Assembly (NCBI GenBank): GCA_963701065.1
Contig: OY969558.1
Coordinates: 124,001-188,000 of the forward strand
Reading direction: 5' to 3'
DNA length: 64,000 bases
Origin: Aquirickettsiella gammari
GTDB lineage: Bacteria > Pseudomonadota > Gammaproteobacteria > Diplorickettsiales > Diplorickettsiaceae
Of this stretch, positions 1-9,237 are shown one piece after another (position 1 is the first letter of the stretch; each line of letters begins with the position of its first letter). A model generated the notes under the pieces. That model saw only the letters and a program-made list of their open reading frames with translations, was not told the origin of the DNA and searched no databases. A program made the position numbers and the translations under genes.

Positions 1-573
1 ATCGTTACAAGCAGTGTATTAGCTATTTCAGCACTCAGCGTGCTAGCCGCTAATGCAACTACACCCGGTGCTTATGTTAATGGTGAAGTGGGTTATGTGC
101 ATACGAAGAATAAATTTCTTAAGCCCTTCCCATCTAAAGACACTAAATACCAAGGTGGTCTAATCGGTCGATTATCAGTAGGTTACCAATTTTCACCTTA
201 CTGGGCACTTGAAGCCGGTTATTTACAATTAGCGAAACAAAAGTCTAATCTTTCCGTTAGCGCTAATGACGCTGTCACCCTTAAGCAACATGCTTTTGAT
301 GTGGCTGGAAAAGGTATTTTACCTATTTCTGATAAGTTTAATCTGTATGCCAAAGCGGGTATGGCTTACTTAATAAACAATGTAAATAACGCTCAGATCG
401 TAGCACCTATTGCTAAATACAATTGGGCTCCTGAAGCCGGTGTTGGTGTAACTTATAACATTAGCAGCAACGTTTTTGTGGATACCGCTTATACCCACAT
501 TCACCCAATCGGAAAAAACAAACCAAGCAATATTGATTTCGCTACAGTCGGTATTGGTTATAGCTTTGGCTAA
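1..573 (+). CDS. Outer-membrane beta-barrel protein, 5' end outside the window
   Basis: The reading frame is open from base 1, so the start codon lies upstream. The first in-window residues (IVTSSVLAISALSVLAANA) are the hydrophobic core and A-x-A cleavage region of a Sec signal peptide. A GTG at 40 lies inside that signal and is not a credible start. The mature part is about 175 residues of alternating aromatic/polar strands (YVNGEVGYVHT, LIGRLSVGYQF, YWALEAGYLQL, FATVGIGYSFG). This matches small 8-stranded OmpA-like or Opa-like barrels of the outer membrane. No periplasmic OmpA domain follows, so it is barrel only. The exact family is not resolved. It converges on uvrA and is followed by a shared hairpin terminator. 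Confidence 0.8.
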   Translation: MVTSSVLAISALSVLAANATTPGAYVNGEVGYVHTKNKFLKPFPSKDTKYQGGLIGRLSVGYQFSPYWALEAGYLQLAKQKSNLSVSANDAVTLKQHAFDVAGKGILPISDKFNLYAKAGMAYLINNVNNAQIVAPIAKYNWAPEAGVGVTYNISSNVFVDTAYTHIHPIGKNKPSNIDFATVGIGYSFG

Positions 574-609
574 ACCACGCTTTGTTTAAAAAGTTCTGGT
601 CTATCTAAT

Positions 610-636
610 AAAAACCCCTGTTCTAGGGGTTTTTTC
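610..636. terminator. Bidirectional rho-independent terminator between the barrel gene and uvrA
   Basis: The inverted repeat ACCCCT-GTTCT-AGGGGT is flanked by A5 on the left and T6 on the right. It therefore forms a hairpin with a U-tract in both directions. It sits 37 bases after the barrel gene stop and 21 bases beyond the uvrA stop on the other strand. Confidence 0.85.
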
Positions 637-656
637 TTTTATAAGCGCTATCAAGA

Positions 657-3533
657 TCAACCGTGACGACTGCCATTCTCACTTTTTGCCAAACTTCGCT
701 TGCCTAATAAAGGCTTTAAAAATTGCCCGGTATAGGAAAAAGCAGCTTGTTTAGCCACTTGTTCGGGCGTACCCACACAAACGATCTGCCCGCCTTTGCT
801 ACCACCCTCTGGCCCCATATCAATAACCCAGTCTGCCGTTTTAATCACATCCAGATTATGCTCGATGACGACTATGGTATTACCGCGTTCGCGCAAACGG
901 TATAAAACCTTCAATAGCTGCTCGATATCGTAAAAGTGCAAACCTGTTGTCGGCTCATCGAGAATATACAGCGTTCGACCAGTATCACGCTTACTTAATT
1001 CCTTAGCCAGCTTAACCCGTTGCGCTTCTCCGCCGGATAAAGTCGGCGCACTTTGACCCAGATGCAGATAAGCCAGCCCCACTTCTATCAAGGTCTGTAA
1101 CTTTCTGGCCAATACCGGAACGGAATTAAAAAATTCATACGCTTCCTCGACTGTCATGGTGAGGATTTGATAAATATTTTTACCTTTATAATGCACGCTT
1201 AAGGTTTCCTGATTATATCGCTGCCCCTTACACACATCACACTGAACATAAACATCGGCCAAAAAATGCATCTCCACTTTGAGTACACCATCCCCTTCAC
1301 AGGCCTCACAACGTCCACCTTTGACGTTAAAACTAAACCGTCCGGGTGTATAACCGCGTGAACGGGCTTCAGCGGTTGCAGCAAATAATTCGCGTATCGG
1401 TGTAAATAAACCAATGTAAGTGGCCGGATTAGAGCGTGGGGTACGACCTATCGGGCTTTGATCAATATCGATGACTTTATCCAACTGCTCTAAACCGGTA
1501 ATTTCGGTATAAGGTGACGCTTGTGGCAAGCTAGCGGCATTTAAACGTTTAGCGGCAATAGGATATAAAGTGTCATTGATCAAGGTGGACTTTCCGGAAC
1601 CCGATACGCCGGTGACGCAGGTCATGAGTCCTAAGGGAATTTCAACTTCAATATTTTTTAAATTATTACCGCTCGCACCGCTAAGCTTAATCAGATGCTG
1701 CGCATCAAATTTGAACCGTTTTTTAGGGCATTCAATGCGTCGCTGTCCTGACAGATATTGACCCGTCAATGAATCGGGATTACGCATAATAGCCGCCGGT
1801 GATCCTTGCGCGATAACCCGACCACCATGAACGCCGGCACCGGGCCCCATATCAATGACATAATCAGCATGGCGAATCGCTTCTTCGTCATGTTCTACAA
1901 CAATCACCGTATTACCTAAATCGCGTAGCCTGAGTAACGTACTGAGTAAACGACTATTATCCCGTTGGTGTAAACCGATAGAAGGCTCATCTAAAATATA
2001 CATCACACCAACCAAACCTGAGCCAATTTGGCTGGCTAATCGTATCCGTTGCGATTCACCGCCCGATAAGGTATCTGCACTGCGATTGAGTGAAAGATAA
2101 TCTAAACCGACATCGATTAAAAAATTCAAACGATCAATGATTTCTTTTTGTAGACGCAAGGCAATTTTGGCACGTTGACCGGATAAATTTAATTGCTGAA
2201 ATAAATCCTTTAATTTATCCAGCGGTAAAGCCACCCATTCGCTAATTGTTTTATCGCCAATAAAAACATGTCTTGCTGCAACATTAAGACGCGTGCCCGC
2301 ACAACTGCTACAAGGTTTTGAAGCCAAATAACGTGCTAATTCTTCCCGCAGTGTCGACGATTCGGTCTCTTGATAGCGGCGCTGCAGCGTTGGAATTACG
2401 CCCGCGAAAGGTTTTTGTTTATGATACAGATGACCTTTTTCAGTCTTATAATGAAACTGTATCGCCACTTCACCGCTACCGTATAAAATAATTTTTTGTA
2501 TCGCTTCGGGCAGTGTATTAAAGGGCACATCCTGGGAAAAATGATAATGTGTCGCCAGACAATTTAAGAGCGCTGAATAATAGGGATTATGTGCGTCCCA
2601 GCCACGAATAGCACCTTGCGACAAACTTAACTCCGCCTGCGGAATGATTTTTTCCGCATCAAAAATTAGTTCATGACCAAGACCATCACACTGCAGACAA
2701 GCGCCGGCTGGATTATTAAATGAAAATAAACGCGGCTCTAACTCACTGATACTATAACCACACAAAGGGCAAGCAAAGCGTTCCGAAAAAACGAGTTCTT
2801 GCGTTATTTTTTCTGATGTATCTTGTAATACTGCAATCACTAAACCTTCGCTCAAAGCGGTCGCCGTAGCTAAGGACTCACTCAAGCGAAGACGATTGGC
2901 CGATTTTATCTTCAGTCTATCAACGACCACTTCAATCGTGTGTTTTTGTTTAGCATTCAAGTTAGGCACTTGATCGAGTTCGAGTAATTTTCCGTCAATA
3001 CGTGCGCGTAAATAACCTTGACTGCGCAGCTTATCTAGTAAGGGTTTATATTCACCCTTACGTCCTTGCACAACAGGCGCCAAAACAAGCAAACGTGTCT
3101 CACTGGGTAGCTCCATCAGTGTATCCGTCATTTGGCTGATACTTTGCGCACTGAGACTTGTCGCATGCACAGGACAACGTGGCTCACCTATCCTTGCAAA
3201 CAATACCCGCAGATAATCATAAATTTCCGTCACGGTTCCTACCGTCGAACGTGGGTTATGTGAGGTTGATTTTTGGTCAATGGCAATTGCCGGAGAAAGC
3301 CCTTCGATATGATCAACATCCGGCTTTTCCATCATCGACAGAAATTGGCGCGCATAAGACGATAAGGACTCGACATAGCGACGCTGCCCCTCGGCATATA
3401 AGGTATCAAATGCCAGCGAGGATTTACCGGACCCGGATAAACCTGTCACCACAATAAGCTGGTCACGGGGGATATCCAGATCGATATTATTAAGATTATG
3501 GGTGCGCGCACCCCGAATGCGAATTGTATCCAT
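657..3533 (-). CDS. uvrA: Excinuclease ABC subunit A (UvrA)
   Basis: This is the damage-recognition ATPase of nucleotide excision repair; it dimerises and loads UvrB on damaged DNA. The 958 residues are close to the usual ~940. Two ABC cassettes are complete: Walker A GLSGSGKS at residues 31-38 and GVSGSGKST near 645, with LSGGE signatures near 490 and 835. Two zinc sites are visible: CPLC with CLQC near 255-285, and CEAC with CDVC near 745-770. The ATG is the first in frame and begins the conserved MDTIRIRGARTHNL. It is divergent from ssb across about 200 bases, as in many gammaproteobacteria. I looked for a LexA-type CTGT-N8-ACAG operator in that gap and did not see one. The C-terminus has a short charged tail. 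Confidence 0.98.
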   Translation of the reverse strand: MDTIRIRGARTHNLNNIDLDIPRDQLIVVTGLSGSGKSSLAFDTLYAEGQRRYVESLSSYARQFLSMMEKPDVDHIEGLSPAIAIDQKSTSHNPRSTVGTVTEIYDYLRVLFARIGEPRCPVHATSLSAQSISQMTDTLMELPSETRLLVLAPVVQGRKGEYKPLLDKLRSQGYLRARIDGKLLELDQVPNLNAKQKHTIEVVVDRLKIKSANRLRLSESLATATALSEGLVIAVLQDTSEKITQELVFSERFACPLCGYSISELEPRLFSFNNPAGACLQCDGLGHELIFDAEKIIPQAELSLSQGAIRGWDAHNPYYSALLNCLATHYHFSQDVPFNTLPEAIQKIILYGSGEVAIQFHYKTEKGHLYHKQKPFAGVIPTLQRRYQETESSTLREELARYLASKPCSSCAGTRLNVAARHVFIGDKTISEWVALPLDKLKDLFQQLNLSGQRAKIALRLQKEIIDRLNFLIDVGLDYLSLNRSADTLSGGESQRIRLASQIGSGLVGVMYILDEPSIGLHQRDNSRLLSTLLRLRDLGNTVIVVEHDEEAIRHADYVIDMGPGAGVHGGRVIAQGSPAAIMRNPDSLTGQYLSGQRRIECPKKRFKFDAQHLIKLSGASGNNLKNIEVEIPLGLMTCVTGVSGSGKSTLINDTLYPIAAKRLNAASLPQASPYTEITGLEQLDKVIDIDQSPIGRTPRSNPATYIGLFTPIRELFAATAEARSRGYTPGRFSFNVKGGRCEACEGDGVLKVEMHFLADVYVQCDVCKGQRYNQETLSVHYKGKNIYQILTMTVEEAYEFFNSVPVLARKLQTLIEVGLAYLHLGQSAPTLSGGEAQRVKLAKELSKRDTGRTLYILDEPTTGLHFYDIEQLLKVLYRLRERGNTIVVIEHNLDVIKTADWVIDMGPEGGSKGGQIVCVGTPEQVAKQAAFSYTGQFLKPLLGKRSLAKSENGSRHG

Positions 3534-3730
3534 AATGTGTAAACATTAAAGTGCAGGTAAAAAACCAAAGCACTTCATGGAGATTATGAGTGAAACCCCA
3601 CACTATAACCTTGAAAATAACGAAAAGAAACCTCTAAAAAACTCCTCTTTTTTAGCTTTCTTTTTTCGCTAACAAGAATTAGAATTTAAAACTATACGTT
3701 TAGATTTCCTTATCGCAGGAGTAGCAGAAC

Positions 3731-4198
3731 ATGGCCAAAGGCATCAACAAAGTTATTTTAATCGGCAATCTAGGGGCAGACCCTGAGATTCGTCATATGC
3801 CCAATGGGACCGCGGTGGCTAATATCAATCTCGCCACCAGTGAAAGCTGGAAGGACAAACTAACCGGCGAACAACAAGATCGCACCGAGTGGCATCGTGT
3901 GGTGTTATTTCAACGTCTCGCTGAGATCGTGGCTGAATATTTAAAAAAAGGCGCTAAGGTTTATATTGAAGGTCGTCTACAAACCCGAAAATGGCAAGAT
4001 AAAACCACCGGGCAAGATCGCTATACTACTGAGATCATTGCCAATGAGATGCAAATGCTTGATAGTCGTGCGAGTGGTGGCAAAGAATCCTCTTCTTTTG
4101 CGCCCCATAACAACTACGCGGCCCGCCCCAAACCAGAAACCAATCAACAACCTGTCGAAATGGCCAGCGAAGCCTTTGATGATGATATCCCTTTTTAG
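3731..4198 (+). CDS. ssb: Single-stranded DNA-binding protein
   Basis: The protein coats ssDNA in replication, repair and recombination. The N-terminal ~110 residues are the OB fold, with recognisable strands (INKVILIGNLGADPEIRHMP, EWHRVVLFQRLAEI, GAKVYIEGRLQTRKWQD). A short low-complexity linker (N/P/Q-rich) follows. The acidic tip DDDIPF is the docking site for partner proteins. At 155 residues it is slightly shorter than E. coli SSB, the difference lying in the linker. A strong ribosome site (GCAGGAG) precedes the ATG by about ten bases. It is transcribed away from uvrA. Confidence 0.98.
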   Translation: MAKGINKVILIGNLGADPEIRHMPNGTAVANINLATSESWKDKLTGEQQDRTEWHRVVLFQRLAEIVAEYLKKGAKVYIEGRLQTRKWQDKTTGQDRYTTEIIANEMQMLDSRASGGKESSSFAPHNNYAARPKPETNQQPVEMASEAFDDDIPF

Positions 4199-4425
4199 TC
4201 ACAGGCTTTTTTGATCGGTGCTCGCTTTAAGAGACCAGAAATACATTAGGGTTTTTTGATCAATTCGTACATTTTATGTGCATAATTAACTCCATTTATA
4301 GGTAGCAATGCTTAAATGCTCGTTATTAAAATCAGATTACTTGATTTATCAGCCGACTTGGCTAACCTTTCCATAAGGAGCATTTATTTCTCAGGAATAA
4401 TAAAGGGTGTAAAGCGAGGGGGGTT

Positions 4426-4506
4426 GTGAAATATTTAATTGCTTGGTTATTAGGCATTCCTATTGCGGTGTTGCTACTTATTTGGTTATTCAGCCATCTA
4501 TTTTAA
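4426..4506 (+). CDS. 26-residue single-pass membrane peptide
   Basis: The frame starts at GTG and reads MKYLIAWLLGIPIAVLLLIW followed by LFSHLF and a stop. A purine-rich ribosome site (GAGGGGGG) lies just upstream. Nearly the whole peptide is one transmembrane helix after a single N-terminal lysine. It stands alone between ssb and the BON-domain gene on the same strand. Tiny hydrophobic ORFs can arise by chance in A/T-rich DNA; the good ribosome site and the one-helix layout argue for a real gene. No function can be assigned, though its position beside a BON-domain gene would fit an envelope-stress peptide. Confidence 0.5.
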   Translation: MKYLIAWLLGIPIAVLLLIWLFSHLF

Positions 4507-4587
4507 AACCCCACTTCTGTTTCCATTGAAAAAATTTATACACTCACCGTGATTCGGGTTTTATTTTCAAGTAGGAGTATTCATACT

Positions 4588-4917
4588 ATGAAAGCAAAGT
4601 TATTTTTTATCGTGAGCTTGCTCGCGTTACCGATGGCTGCCAGCCTGGCCATGTCAAGTCATCGTGCGATGCAACAAGAAACAACCGGTCAATATGTTGA
4701 CAGCAGTGTCATTACCTTAAAAGTGAAATCTAAACTATTAGCCGACCCGGAAATAAAAGGCTTAGCGATTTCGGTGATGAGCTACAAAGGTCAAGTCAAA
4801 CTCAGTGGTTTTACCAATACCATGGCACAAAAAGAGAAAGCCGGTATGCTGGCCAAACAAGTAGAAGGTGTTACCGGCGTTACGAATATGATAATGATCA
4901 AAAAACAAGCTCGCTAA
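4588..4917 (+). CDS. Periplasmic BON-domain protein (OsmY-like)
   Basis: The protein is 109 residues long. It begins with a Sec signal peptide (MKAKLFFIVSLLALPMAASLA) and then carries one BON domain, about residues 42-107: VITLKVKSKLLADPEIKGL, a strand YKGQVKLSGF and the closing GVTGVTNMIMIK. BON domains bind phospholipid membranes in the periplasm; OsmY-type proteins stabilise the envelope under stress. E. coli OsmY has two BON domains, so this is a single-domain version. I placed the start at the ATG at 4588 because TAGGAG lies ten bases upstream. A longer frame from 4549 would bury the signal peptide. A long hairpin follows the stop. Confidence 0.85.
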   Translation: MKAKLFFIVSLLALPMAASLAMSSHRAMQQETTGQYVDSSVITLKVKSKLLADPEIKGLAISVMSYKGQVKLSGFTNTMAQKEKAGMLAKQVEGVTGVTNMIMIKKQAR

Positions 4918-4937
4918 AAAACGTATCTAAAATAAAC

Positions 4938-4973
4938 TTATCCTTTTTGCCGCTTAACTCGGCAAGAAGGATA
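4938..4973. terminator. Long hairpin between the BON gene and the first barrel-passenger gene
   Basis: TTATCCTT-TTTGCCG pairs with CGGCAA-G-AAGGATAA around a seven-base loop, giving a stem of about 15 pairs with one mismatch. It lies between convergent genes. Read on the minus strand it is followed by GTTTATTTT, a modest U-tract. On the plus strand no U-tract follows. It probably ends transcription from the minus-strand gene and may also slow plus-strand readthrough. Confidence 0.7.
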
Positions 4974-5088
4974 AAAAAATAAATGCTTAATAGCTAATTG
5001 ATCTCAACCTAGTAATTAACACGACAACTTTTTAAAATACATTTAACGTCCATTCCGCCATCAGCTTACCGTCCTCTTACAAGGGCAC

Positions 5089-6975
5089 TCAACAAGCACC
5101 TGTAATACCATTAGTGATACAAGTGACACTATTTAACACCACTGAACCTTGGGTAGGAACCGTGGTAGTACCCGCACCTGATACCGATAAAATCCCTCCT
5201 TGCATTTCCTGTTCTGAACTTTCATCCGTCGTCAAAGCAATTGAAGAACCTCTAGTCCCGGTTAAAGAGCTTGTTATAGCCGTATTACTACCATTAATTG
5301 TTACCGTAGAACCGCTTAGGGCATTAATGCCGATAACATTTCCACTCGCACTACCGGGCGCTGTCACGTTTATTTGAGTATCATTTAGTATAATATTACT
5401 ATTCGATGCGCTAATACCCGTCGTTCCACCCGAGGGGCTTACCGTATTAATTTGACTGCCTTGAATAAATAGCACCGAACCGCTATCAGCCCTGATCCCT
5501 CGATTATTACCAAAAATAACCGAATTAGTAATCGTCAACTGATTCGTGGAAATAACTACCCCGACATTGTAAAGATTATTGACATTACCGATTTGACTGC
5601 CACGAATAAAATCATTGGTCCCATTATTATCCGTTACACCCGTACCACTCGCGGTAGCGGCGGTGGGTAAAAGAATAATATTGGCCAGTGTATTATTTGT
5701 ATTCAGGATAAAAGCCCCATTAAAAACAGAACGTCCCGAACCCGTGGCCGCTTGTGAATAGTCGGCAGTGCGTGCATTGACACCCTGACCGCTATTTAAT
5801 GTTATTGGATTACTACCTGTTGCATCAAGTGCGTTGTAAGTACCACCATTGAAAAACATCAAGGTATTCGGTAGTAAGCTATTTAAGGTATTGACGCCGG
5901 TTTGACTAAAATCCGTCGGGCCACAGGGGTTTTCAAAGGTACAATTAGCTAAACTTAAACCCACACCGCCATTGTTTGGTGTGCCGGTTTGACTAAAGTA
6001 AGCCACATCACTATCGAGTAGCTCGGATTCGCTTTCTTCTCCGCCACTGCCAGTACCACGATTGTTGAGTACACTTCCTCTACTCGTTCGCAGATTCGTT
6101 AGCAAGGTTTCACTAGGGATTCCAGAACCATGGCCTAAATTGGCTAAATAACGCTCCACTGGATCCGTTAATCGCTCGGATAAAGAAGGATCGGCCCTCG
6201 CTTCATCCACGCCGCCAAAGCTGACCGCTAAGCCGCCGACCACGGTGTTATATTGCAGATTATCATAGGTATAATTAACAAAGGCCTTCACATGTTGATC
6301 AAACCAATATTCCACGCCGGCCGCTCCGCCGCGGACATTATCGGCGTTGGGAATATTGAAAAAATAACCGCCTAGATAGGCTTTCAACGGCACATTCCGA
6401 AACACTTGATAACCCACCTTGGCATCCACCCCATCGCCGATCTGTTGCGTTTCATTGCCACTTAGGTAGGTTCTAACAAGACTTTCCCTATGGCCGCTAA
6501 AAACCAGCTGGCTGGATTGAACAAACTTAAACATACCGAGCTCATCGCTGCGACCGCCGATCGGAATGTAACCATTAATCCGTGCATCCCAACGGCTGCC
6601 CAGTGCTTCGACACCGGGATTGGCGATCCAAAAACCACTTTGATGCGCCACTTGGCTGCGACTCGCAAAGACATAGCCACCCAAGATTGCCGCATCATTT
6701 TGGATCCAGCGATAACCTAAACCCAGATCGGTATACCATTGTTCATCCGACCCGTAAGCAGCTTGCGGATCCAGATACAGATTACGCTGCTCATCCCCTT
6801 TCAGCGACAACAGCAGGTCGGCTTGGCCTACCGTGGCAGAACCTCCGGCATTGGCATCTACTGACAAGCGTGGCGGTAAATAATCACTCGCGAGTACGCT
6901 TACACTCCAGGGGCAGCAACTCAATAATGCGAGCGGGAATAACTTTAATTTAAAAATCTGCTTTTCCATTAGCAT
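5089..6975 (-). CDS. Inverse-autotransporter-like surface protein, tandem copy 1
   Basis: The 628 residues fall into three parts. A signal peptide of about 29 residues ends at VLAS. A beta-barrel runs over about residues 33-255, with strands such as DLGLGYRW, AAILGGYVFASRSQ, KVGYQVFRNVPLKAYLGGYF and GGAAGVEYWF, closed by LSERLTDPVERYLANLG. A C-terminal passenger of ~330 residues is rich in N, T, S and G with regular short strands (IILLPTAATA, LTITNSVIF), as in parallel beta-helices. An N-terminal barrel with a C-terminal passenger is the intimin/invasin (type Ve secretion) layout, although those proteins carry Ig-like passengers instead. The final residue is Cys, and a CTFENPC motif opens the passenger. 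Expected location is the outer membrane with the passenger outside. The barrel is nearly identical to those of copies 2-4. Family assignment is by eye. Confidence 0.8.
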   Translation of the reverse strand: MLMEKQIFKLKLFPLALLSCCPWSVSVLASDYLPPRLSVDANAGGSATVGQADLLLSLKGDEQRNLYLDPQAAYGSDEQWYTDLGLGYRWIQNDAAILGGYVFASRSQVAHQSGFWIANPGVEALGSRWDARINGYIPIGGRSDELGMFKFVQSSQLVFSGHRESLVRTYLSGNETQQIGDGVDAKVGYQVFRNVPLKAYLGGYFFNIPNADNVRGGAAGVEYWFDQHVKAFVNYTYDNLQYNTVVGGLAVSFGGVDEARADPSLSERLTDPVERYLANLGHGSGIPSETLLTNLRTSRGSVLNNRGTGSGGEESESELLDSDVAYFSQTGTPNNGGVGLSLANCTFENPCGPTDFSQTGVNTLNSLLPNTLMFFNGGTYNALDATGSNPITLNSGQGVNARTADYSQAATGSGRSVFNGAFILNTNNTLANIILLPTAATASGTGVTDNNGTNDFIRGSQIGNVNNLYNVGVVISTNQLTITNSVIFGNNRGIRADSGSVLFIQGSQINTVSPSGGTTGISASNSNIILNDTQINVTAPGSASGNVIGINALSGSTVTINGSNTAITSSLTGTRGSSIALTTDESSEQEMQGGILSVSGAGTTTVPTQGSVVLNSVTCITNGITGAC

Positions 6976-7171
6976 ACAATATATCTCTAAATTAAATAAT
7001 TTTAACGTACTATGCTACTAATTTTTGCTTTAATGATAAATACAGCCCGGCGAATAAGTAAAATATACAAGTTACAACACTAAAACATCTTTGTCATAAT
7101 TAATGCCACTATTAATGGCTAAAGCAAACACGCGTCAAATCATCTTGTTGCCAGTAAAAATTAAATGTTTT

Positions 7172-9058
7172 CTAGCATGTAACAGTCGACCCATTGAGCG
7201 TACAGCTGACACCGTTGAACACTATATTTTGGCCAATTGCCAATGCGGACTCAGCCCCGGATACGCTTAAACTACCCCCTTTCATTTCGATTTCGGACAG
7301 ATTATCAACTGTCTGTAAACCCGTTGAAGTTTGATTGAATGAATTCACATTGATATCACTGTTATTAATAAGTGCGCTAGAAGCACTACTTGCTTCAATC
7401 GCTATTGCATCAAATAAATTAGAACTACTAGCACTCATATTCAACTGACTGTCAATGAATTGTAGAGAGGATTGATTATCTACAAAAATAGCGTACACAA
7501 AAATAGATCCACTATTTACAACGTTAATTTTACTCGATTGCACGCGCAGTAACGAGCTTGATAAGACGATTCCTTTTGTTGTTGCTAAAGTTCCTCCCGA
7601 AGCAAAAATATTCGATTCAGTCAATTGTGCATTTGCATTACTAAGATTCAGACCGGCTGCATAGGGCGTCGTCGCACTACCTATAACGGTATTATTAATC
7701 ACGAGTTTTTGACCCCCGACACTGGTAATAGCCGTTGTGTTCACGCCTAAGGTATTGTTTAAAATGATACTGTCTAAGGTATTATTACCGGTCAGGATAA
7801 AGGCACCGTTAAAGCTAGGGCGTGCCACACCCGATGCCGGACCACTATCATTAGCAGTTCGACCAAACACACCTTGACCATTATTCAAGGTCAGTGCATT
7901 TGTGCCATTGCTCGCCGGATACGTGCCACCATTGAAAAATATCACCGTATTCGGTAATAGGCTATTCAAAGTATTAACCCCAACCTGACTAAAGTCGGTC
8001 GGACCACAGGGATTTTCAAAGGTACAATTGGCTAAAATTAAACCTACCCCACCATTATTCGGTGTACCGGTTTGACTAAAATAAGCGACATCACTATTAA
8101 TTAGCTCGGATTCACTTTCTTCTCCGCCACTGCCAGTACCACGATTGTTCAGTGCACTTCTTCTACCCGTTCGCAGATTCGTTAGCAAGGTTTCACTGGG
8201 AATTCCGGAGCCATGACCTAGATTGGCTAAGTAGCGTTCCACCGGATCGGTTAATCGCTCGGATAAAGAAGGATCGACCCTCGATTCATCCACGCCACCA
8301 AAGCTGACCGCTAAGCCACCAACCACGGTGTTATATTGCAGATTATCATAGGTATAATTAACAAAGGCCTTCACATGCTGATCAAACCAATATTCCACAC
8401 CCGCCGCTCCGCCGCGGACATTATCGGCATTGGGAATATTGAAAAAATAAGCACCGAGATAGGCTTTCAACGGCACATTCCGAAACACTTGATAGCCTAC
8501 CTTGGCATCGATACCGTCACCGATTTGTTGCGACTCATCACCCGTTAGATAGGTCGTCACGAAACGTGCGGTATGGCCGCTAAAAACAAACCGGCTGGAT
8601 TGATTAAGCTGGACAATACCTAAATCATCGCTGCGACCGCCTATCGGAATGTAACCATTAATCCGTGCATCCCAACGACTTCCTAAGGCTTCGACACCAG
8701 GATTAGCGATCCAAAAACCACTTTGACGCGCCACTTGGCTGCGACTCGCAAAGACATAGCCACCCAAGATTGCCGCATCATTTTGGATCCAGCGATAACC
8801 TAAACCCAGATCGGTATACCATTGTTCATCCGACCCGTAAGCGGCTTGCGGATCCAGATACAGATTACGCTGCTCATCCCCTTTCAGCGACAACAGCAGG
8901 TCGGCTTGGCCTACCGTGGCAGAACCTCCGGCATTGGCATTCACCGACAAACGTGGCGGTAAATAATCACTCGCGAGTACGCTTACACTCCAGGGGCAGC
9001 AACTCAATAATGCGAGCGGTAACAGACTTAACTTAAAAACGCGTCTGTCTCTTTGCAT
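7172..9058 (-). CDS. Inverse-autotransporter-like surface protein, tandem copy 2
   Basis: The 628 residues have the same plan as copy 1: signal peptide (cleavage near VLAS/DYLPP), near-identical barrel, hinge GSGIPSETLLTN, then a passenger. The linker GSGGEESESEL is shared with copy 1 only, so copies 1 and 2 are closest relatives. The passenger differs strongly beyond residue ~380: NNTLDSIILNN, GQKLVINNTVIGS and repeated SSS/NSS segments fit beta-helix coils. It ends CTLNGSTVTC, again with a terminal Cys. The start ATG has GAGAG nine bases upstream. A gap of about 200 bases separates it from copy 1, long enough for its own promoter. The passenger is probably the part presented to the host. 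Confidence 0.8.
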   Translation of the reverse strand: MQRDRRVFKLSLLPLALLSCCPWSVSVLASDYLPPRLSVNANAGGSATVGQADLLLSLKGDEQRNLYLDPQAAYGSDEQWYTDLGLGYRWIQNDAAILGGYVFASRSQVARQSGFWIANPGVEALGSRWDARINGYIPIGGRSDDLGIVQLNQSSRFVFSGHTARFVTTYLTGDESQQIGDGIDAKVGYQVFRNVPLKAYLGAYFFNIPNADNVRGGAAGVEYWFDQHVKAFVNYTYDNLQYNTVVGGLAVSFGGVDESRVDPSLSERLTDPVERYLANLGHGSGIPSETLLTNLRTGRRSALNNRGTGSGGEESESELINSDVAYFSQTGTPNNGGVGLILANCTFENPCGPTDFSQVGVNTLNSLLPNTVIFFNGGTYPASNGTNALTLNNGQGVFGRTANDSGPASGVARPSFNGAFILTGNNTLDSIILNNTLGVNTTAITSVGGQKLVINNTVIGSATTPYAAGLNLSNANAQLTESNIFASGGTLATTKGIVLSSSLLRVQSSKINVVNSGSIFVYAIFVDNQSSLQFIDSQLNMSASSSNLFDAIAIEASSASSALINNSDINVNSFNQTSTGLQTVDNLSEIEMKGGSLSVSGAESALAIGQNIVFNGVSCTLNGSTVTC

Positions 9059-9177
9059 AGAACACTCTCAACAAGTAGTCTTAATCTACCACTTCTTACT
9101 TGGTAATAAAGAATTCCCAGTAAATTAAGCGGCATATACGGGTATAAAATTAAAGCGTTTCTATTTTAATCAACAAA

Positions 9178-9209
9178 ATTTGACGGATAAAGCAAACAAC
9201 CCGTCAAAT
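9178..9209 (-). terminator. Hairpin terminator downstream of copy 3
   Basis: On the minus strand ATTTGACGG pairs with CCGTCAAAT around a 14-base loop, and TTTTG follows. It starts about 30 bases after the copy 3 stop. A close relative with the same loop core (TGTTTGCTT) lies after copy 4, so the 3' flank was duplicated with the genes. Confidence 0.7.
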
Positions 9210-9237
9210 CAGCTCACGTAAAAATTAAATACCTTCG

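Noticed and set aside
3534..3730. A LexA operator between uvrA and ssb.
   Set aside because: The gap was read for CTGT-N8-ACAG and close variants and none was seen.
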